From Sulfurospirillum sp036802865 (GTDB lineage: Bacteria; Campylobacterota; Campylobacteria; Campylobacterales; Sulfurospirillaceae), in NCBI RefSeq assembly GCF_036802865.1, contig NZ_DAIRVK010000006.1, forward strand, positions 124,001 through 188,000: a stretch of DNA of 64,000 nucleotides, read 5' to 3'. The first letter of the stretch is position 1; each line of letters begins with the position of its first letter. The position numbers and the translations under genes were made by a program. Below are positions 59,515 through 64,000 of this stretch, one piece after another. The notes beneath the pieces are model-generated. The model did not search any database. It had not been told where the DNA came from and saw nothing but the letters and a program-made list of their open reading frames with translations.

Positions 59515-60375
59515 TTGAGTTCTAAAGCGTTAATCGAAAAATTTGAATTGTTTTTAAAAGCAAAACTTCCTGTTGTTGAGAGTTTTCATCCTCATTTTAA
59601 CCATGCTTTTGGCGAAATGTTGGATGTAGGTGGAAAACGGTTTCGTCCCCTTTTGTTACTCAGTGTTGTTGAAAGTTCTAAACCACTTTTGGTTGAAAAT
59701 GCTTTACATGCAGCGCTTGGCTTAGAAATGATGCATACGTATTCACTCATCCACGATGATCTCCCTTGTATGGATAATGCTGACCTTAGGCGTGGGCATC
59801 CTACGTTACATGTAAGTTATGATGAGACGACTGCGGTACTCATTGGCGATGCTTTGAACACCCATGCATTTTATCTTTTAGCTAATGCGCCATTGAGTGC
59901 TGAGATTAAGATCAAATTGGTTTCCATTCTCTCTGGAGATGCTGGCATTTATGGTATGGTTTTAGGTCAGGCTATTGACTGTTTTTTTGAAGACAAGCAT
60001 TTAAAAATAGATGAACTTACGTTTCTGCATCTGCACAAAACGGCAAAATTAATCGCAGCATCTCTTCTTATGGGTGCAGTTATTTGTGAGCTTGATAAAG
60101 CAACACAAGAAGTGTTGTATCAATTTGGACTTAAACTGGGACTTTTGTTTCAAGTGCAAGATGACATTATAGACGCAACTTTGAGCAGTGAAGAAGCTGG
60201 AAAACCAACACAAAATGATGGGCATAAAAACTCATTTGTAAATTTGCTAGGACTTGAGGGTGCTCAAAAAGAGAAACAAAAACTTCTTCTAGAGTTAGAT
60301 AGTGAGTTAGGTAAGCTTGATGTAGCTTTGTCGAAAAGACTGAAAAGCATTGTTGATGAATATTTTAAAGGATGA
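59515..60375 (+). CDS. ispA: Polyprenyl synthetase (farnesyl/geranylgeranyl diphosphate synthase)
   Basis: 286 residues from a TTG. The first aspartate-rich motif is DDLPCMDNADLRRG (about 82-95), and the second is QVQDDIIDA (about 214). GGKRFRPLLLL near residue 40 binds isopentenyl diphosphate. Two residues separate the two Asp of the first motif from DD(x2-4)D spacing DDLPCMD, as in bacterial short-chain synthases, so a C15 product is expected. It precedes tkt by seven bases. Confidence 0.92.
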   Translation: MSSKALIEKFELFLKAKLPVVESFHPHFNHAFGEMLDVGGKRFRPLLLLSVVESSKPLLVENALHAALGLEMMHTYSLIHDDLPCMDNADLRRGHPTLHVSYDETTAVLIGDALNTHAFYLLANAPLSAEIKIKLVSILSGDAGIYGMVLGQAIDCFFEDKHLKIDELTFLHLHKTAKLIAASLLMGAVICELDKATQEVLYQFGLKLGLLFQVQDDIIDATLSSEEAGKPTQNDGHKNSFVNLLGLEGAQKEKQKLLLELDSELGKLDVALSKRLKSIVDEYFKG

Positions 60376-60382
60376 AGAATCG

Positions 60383-62356
60383 ATGGAAAATAAAAAAATA
60401 CTAAAAAAACAAGCTGATACAATCCGTTTCTTAGCAGCAGATATGGTTCAACGTGCTAATAGTGGACACCCAGGAGCACCTATGGGCTTGGCAGATATCG
60501 TGACAATCTTAGCGAGACACATTACGCATAATCCAAAAAATCCAAAGTGGTTAAACCGTGATCGTTTAGTATTTAGTGGTGGACATGCTTCAGCACTTGT
60601 TTACTCGTTTTTGCATTTAACAGGTTATGATATTAGTATCGAAGATTTGAAAAATTTTAGACAACTTGGCAGTAAAACACCCGGTCATCCTGAGTATGGC
60701 GATGTTCCAGGTGTTGAAGTCACCACAGGTCCTTTAGGGCAAGGTATTTCTAATGCGGTTGGTTTTGCCATGGCAACCAAATATGCAGCGACGCTTTTAA
60801 ATACGCCTAAAGCAGAAGTAATTACGCATAAAGTGTACTGTTTGTGCGGTGATGGTGATCTTCAAGAAGGTATTAGCTATGAGGCATGTTCTCTTGCAGG
60901 GCATTTGAGCTTAGATAATTTAGTTGTTATTTATGATAGTAACGCCATTACCATTGAAGGTGATACATCTATTGCTTGGAGCGAAGATGTTAAGCAGCGT
61001 TTTGAGGCGCAAGGTTGGGAAGTTTCACGTATTGATGGGCATGATTATGATGAAATTAATGCCGTTTTAGAGCAATCAAAAGAGCAAACAAAGCCTTATT
61101 TAATTATTGCGGATACTACGATTGCGAAAGGTGCTTGCGAGATGGAAGGAAGCCATCACGCACATGGTGCCCCTCTCGGATGTGAAGAGATTAAAAATTC
61201 TAAAATAAAAGCGGGATTTGATCCTGAGCAAAGTTTTAGTGTAGATGAAGATGTACGTGCTCGCTTTAGCTGTGCTCTTGAAAAAGGCGATTTGGCTGAA
61301 GCTAATTGGAATGCACTGGTTAAAAATAGTTTAAGTGCAGAGAAAAAAGAACTTCTTGAATCACTGCAAAAGCCTGATTTTTCAAAGATTGAGTGGCCGA
61401 ATTTTGAAAGTGATGTCGCAACACGCGATAGTAATGGAAAGATTTTAAATGCCATCGCTAAAGCAATTCCTAGTTTCTTAGGCGGTAGTGCAGATCTTGG
61501 GCCATCGAATAAAAGTGAGCTTAACGGTATGGGAGATTTCCCATTTGGTCGTAACATTCACTTTGGTATTCGTGAACATGCCATGGGTGCTATTATTAAT
61601 GCTTTTGCTTTATATGGATTGTTTATTCCTTTTGGCGCTACCTTCTTTATTTTTAGTGATTATATGAAACCTTCCGTTCGTTTGGCTGCACTTATGAGAC
61701 TCAGAAATTTTTATATATGGACGCACGATAGTATTGGTGTGGGTGAAGATGGTCCAACACATCAGCCGATTGAGCAACTCAGTCAATTCAGGGCTCTTCC
61801 AAATTTCTACGTTTACCGTCCATGTGATGGTAGGGAGAATGTGAAAGCATGGCAAAAAGCTCTAAGTATGCAAGCCCCATCCGCTTTTGTCTGTTCACGT
61901 CAAAAGCTCAAAGCGCTAAAAGACGATAGAGCGTTTGGTGATGTTGAAAATGGCGGTTATCTGCTTAAAAAGCGAGAAAATGCAACCGTAACATTAATGG
62001 CAAGTGGAAGTGAAGTTTATATGGCTCTGGAAGTGGGCTGTGTGCTAACAAAGTTGGGTATTATAACCAACATTGTGAGTGTTCCATGTTTTGATCTTTT
62101 AGTAGAACAAGACAAAGCATATATTGACACAATTATTGATCCTTCAACGAAAATTTTTGCTATTGAAGCTAGTGCTGGTAACGAATGGTACCGCTTTGCT
62201 GATGAAGTCATTGGTATGAAACGTTTTGGTGCAAGCGCACCAGCGGAACTGTTATTTGAAAAATTTGGTTTGACATCGGATGCTGTAACTGAGAAAATTT
62301 GTTCAACGTTGGGTGTTAAATATCAAAAAAGCAGTGGTGCTGGTTGTAAGTGTTAG
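60383..62356 (+). CDS. tkt: Transketolase
   Basis: 657 residues from the ATG at 60383. Thiamine diphosphate binding is shown by CGDGDLQEGISYEA with the downstream Asn (YDSNAITIEG). SGHPGAPMGLAD at the start, GREHAMGAI-type segment IREHAMGAIINAFALYG and THDSIGVGEDGPTHQP complete the pattern. It moves two-carbon ketol units in the non-oxidative pentose phosphate pathway. Ends in a Cys-rich tail (GAGCKC). One base separates it from the HAD gene. Confidence 0.97.
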   Translation: MENKKILKKQADTIRFLAADMVQRANSGHPGAPMGLADIVTILARHITHNPKNPKWLNRDRLVFSGGHASALVYSFLHLTGYDISIEDLKNFRQLGSKTPGHPEYGDVPGVEVTTGPLGQGISNAVGFAMATKYAATLLNTPKAEVITHKVYCLCGDGDLQEGISYEACSLAGHLSLDNLVVIYDSNAITIEGDTSIAWSEDVKQRFEAQGWEVSRIDGHDYDEINAVLEQSKEQTKPYLIIADTTIAKGACEMEGSHHAHGAPLGCEEIKNSKIKAGFDPEQSFSVDEDVRARFSCALEKGDLAEANWNALVKNSLSAEKKELLESLQKPDFSKIEWPNFESDVATRDSNGKILNAIAKAIPSFLGGSADLGPSNKSELNGMGDFPFGRNIHFGIREHAMGAIINAFALYGLFIPFGATFFIFSDYMKPSVRLAALMRLRNFYIWTHDSIGVGEDGPTHQPIEQLSQFRALPNFYVYRPCDGRENVKAWQKALSMQAPSAFVCSRQKLKALKDDRAFGDVENGGYLLKKRENATVTLMASGSEVYMALEVGCVLTKLGIITNIVSVPCFDLLVEQDKAYIDTIIDPSTKIFAIEASAGNEWYRFADEVIGMKRFGASAPAELLFEKFGLTSDAVTEKICSTLGVKYQKSSGAGCKC

Positions 62357-62357
62357 G

Positions 62358-63014
62358 ATGAATCAAGCTATTATCTTTGACCTTGATGGCACACTTCTTG
62401 ATACGCTTGAAGATATTGCCATAAGTGCCAATTTTGCACTCACAACGCTTGGTTATCAAGCACATGAGAGCGAAAAATACCGCTATTTTGTAGGTGAAGG
62501 TGTTTTCAAACTTTTTGAAAACATCTTTGCCTCTAACCCTCAAACCCAAGAGACGATTCAAAAAGCTGTTGCGCTTTTTGAAAGCCATTATGCGAAACAG
62601 TTTAATCAAAATACGAAGCTTTATGATGGCATCAGTAAGATGCTTACATTTCTTCAAAAACGTGGTTTTAAGATGGCAATTCTCTCCAATAAACCCGATA
62701 GTTTTACAAAACTATGTGCTATCAAGTATTTGCGAGAATGGAAGTTTGATGTTGTGTATGGTGCTCGTGAAGGAATTCCACGAAAGCCTCATCCAAAGGG
62801 TGCTTTGGATATCGTAGATATTTTACATGTAAAGCCAGATGTTTGTTATTATTTAGGTGACACGATGATTGATATGCAAACAGCTAATAGTGCTGGTATG
62901 ATAGCACTTGGAGCACTTTGGGGATTTAGAGAAGAAGCTGAGCTTAGAGAGCATGGGGCGCAGCATTTAGTTAAAACACCCAGCGAGGTCATAAAACTCC
63001 TCGCTGAAGTTTGA
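62358..63014 (+). CDS. gph: HAD phosphatase, phosphoglycolate phosphatase-like
   Basis: 218 residues from the ATG one base after the tkt stop. HAD motif I is IIFDLDGTLLDT (nucleophile D8, acid D10), motif II ILSNKPD (Ser/Asn), motif III lysine in RKPHPKG and motif IV GDTMIDM. The helical cap matches subfamily IA. Phosphoglycolate phosphatase is the best guess; other sugar phosphates are possible. TTTACATGTAAA occurs in the coding sequence at 62822. Its 3' end forms a terminator stem. Confidence 0.85.
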   Translation: MNQAIIFDLDGTLLDTLEDIAISANFALTTLGYQAHESEKYRYFVGEGVFKLFENIFASNPQTQETIQKAVALFESHYAKQFNQNTKLYDGISKMLTFLQKRGFKMAILSNKPDSFTKLCAIKYLREWKFDVVYGAREGIPRKPHPKGALDIVDILHVKPDVCYYLGDTMIDMQTANSAGMIALGALWGFREEAELREHGAQHLVKTPSEVIKLLAEV

Positions 63015-63020
63015 TTTTTT
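62981..63020 (+). terminator. Intrinsic terminator after gph
   Basis: CAGCGAGG (62981-62988) pairs with CCTCGCTG (62999-63006) inside the end of the gene, followed by AAGTTTGATTTTTT. Confidence 0.75.
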
Positions 63021-64000
63021 AGGATTTAAATTTTCCCAATTCGTTATTAAGATTCTCTGTCATAGTATGAAGGTGTTCAGATGCCTGAGAGACATTGTCT
63101 ATGCTCGTGACATTTTCTTTTGAAATGACATTAATTTTTTCAATCTCTTCCACCATACCCTTGATTTGTGTTGCCGTGTGAACAAAATTATCAACCGTTG
63201 CATGGGCATTTTCAATTGTTTTTTGGATGGTTGTATCGATGTTGTTCATACCATCTTGGAGTTCTATAGAAATAGATGCAAGAGCATTTACTTCCACAGC
63301 ATTGTGTGCAATGTCGGTATTGGCATCCATGATAGACTGAACCACAACGTTGATGGTTGCATCAATCTCTACCAAGCTCTTTTGAGTACGTTCTGCAAGT
63401 TTTCTCACTTCATCTGCTACGACAGCAAACCCACGTCCATGTTCTCCTGCTCGCGCCGCTTCAATAGCAGCATTTAAAGCTAAAAGGTTTGTTTGATCGG
63501 CAATATCACGGATAATGCTTAACACCTCTTTGACTTCATTGGCATTATGGCTCACTGTATTAAGACGATCAGCTAAGCCTTGCTCTTTTACGGCTGTTTC
63601 TTGCATCGTACGTTCAAGATGTTCTGCTTGATTTTTAACGGTATTGATGTCTTGTTGTGTTTTACGCAATGCTTCTTGGGATGCAGTTGCTTTTTGTACG
63701 GATGCTTCAATGGCACTGGTGAGTGCTATACCATTGTCTTTGGTTTTACTGACGATTCTTGCTTCAGCATCCACATTTCTTACCACTTCAGAAGCCGTAC
63801 GAGAAAGCTCTTCGGAGATAGAAGCATTTTCGTTACTGATTTCTTTAGATTTTTTCACGATGTCATGCAGTTTTTCAATGAATTTATTGATATTCCCTGA
63901 TACTTGTCCAAACTCATCATGGCTTGCTGCTTGAAGGCGTTGTCTAAGATCACCTTCGGAACTTGAGAGATCTTGAACAACTTTGTTGAGCTGATCAAGA
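63019..64000 (-). CDS. Methyl-accepting chemotaxis protein, partial (cut by window edge)
   Basis: The reading frame is open on the minus strand to the last base, so the N-terminal part is missing. The visible ~327 residues start in a HAMP-like segment (SSSEGDLRQRLQAA, DEFGQVSGNINKFIE) and continue through a signalling coiled coil. It carries IIRDIADQTNLLALNAAIEA and GRGFAVVADEVRKLAERT, the CheA/CheW contact tip. No CheR-docking tail is present (ends NELGKFKS). The sensor domain and membrane helices lie outside the window. It is convergent with gph. Confidence 0.95.
   Translation of the reverse strand, partial: LDQLNKVVQDLSSSEGDLRQRLQAASHDEFGQVSGNINKFIEKLHDIVKKSKEISNENASISEELSRTASEVVRNVDAEARIVSKTKDNGIALTSAIEASVQKATASQEALRKTQQDINTVKNQAEHLERTMQETAVKEQGLADRLNTVSHNANEVKEVLSIIRDIADQTNLLALNAAIEAARAGEHGRGFAVVADEVRKLAERTQKSLVEIDATINVVVQSIMDANTDIAHNAVEVNALASISIELQDGMNNIDTTIQKTIENAHATVDNFVHTATQIKGMVEEIEKINVISKENVTSIDNVSQASEHLHTMTENLNNELGKFKS

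Noticed and set aside
1..64000. CRISPR array, insertion sequence, prophage or replication origin
   Set aside because: No regularly spaced repeats, transposase, integrase, phage structural genes or dnaA-box cluster were seen on either strand.

Overview
The window reads as a chromosomal segment of a Campylobacterota (Epsilonproteobacteria) bacterium, most likely Sulfurospirillum or a close relative. This rests on the A+T-rich coding style, a complete S10-spc-alpha ribosomal cluster in the campylobacterial arrangement (no rpmD between rpsE and rplO; secY-map-infA-rpmJ in series), the many two-component and chemosensory genes, and protein flavour throughout. The genus is inferred from recall of families, not from a database search.

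Layout. 1-3551: a P1B-type ATPase operon with several very small membrane proteins around it, including a 39-codon gene. 3548-6931: a cytidylate-kinase-like gene, then a 7TM-DISM histidine kinase with its winged-helix response regulator. 6933-13290: a compact, apparently undescribed biosynthetic locus. A LuxI/FeeM-like acyltransferase gene is divergent from a five-gene operon (haem-oxygenase-like oxidase, Asp/Glu racemase family, AMP-forming ligase, ATP-grasp-like protein, GT9 glycosyltransferase). Both promoters carry the same paired 12-bp-phased direct repeat at a fixed distance from the -10 box; a third copy lies at 14927. 13433-14831: an A+T-rich nuclease-like gene broken by a frameshift at a run of six G, next to tRNA-Ala(GGC) at 15072-15147. 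15194-29468: a J-domain gene, then a second chemosensory system (CheY-like, CheW, receptor, small protein, CheA, CheR, degenerate kinase, CheD, CheB, PAS kinase, response regulator) facing a CheY-CheC-diguanylate cyclase operon.

29530-41268: housekeeping genes (PP-loop ATPase, dnaG, LapB-like, rnhA, rnc, aroC, feoAB, rnhB), a SpoIIE-type phosphatase and an AAA ATPase. 41523-55365: the ribosomal protein / secY / rpoA cluster with a clear sigma-70 promoter before rpsJ and a second promoter plus structured leader before rpmJ. 55514-63014: NifU-like, murE, panD, ybaB-type, PDZ protein, ispA, tkt and a phosphoglycolate-phosphatase-like gene. The right edge cuts a chemoreceptor gene on the minus strand.

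Beyond genes, three kinds of repeated DNA stand out: a roughly 100-bp hairpin-rich element in three copies (17-118, 18830-18930, 27286-27397) with a partial fourth; two promoter-linked elements bounded by inverted repeats (32181-32257, 38773-38939) sharing a conserved core; and the palindrome TTTACATGTAAA, present seven times in full. No rRNA, CRISPR array or insertion sequence was seen. There is no gene-free stretch longer than 300 bases.
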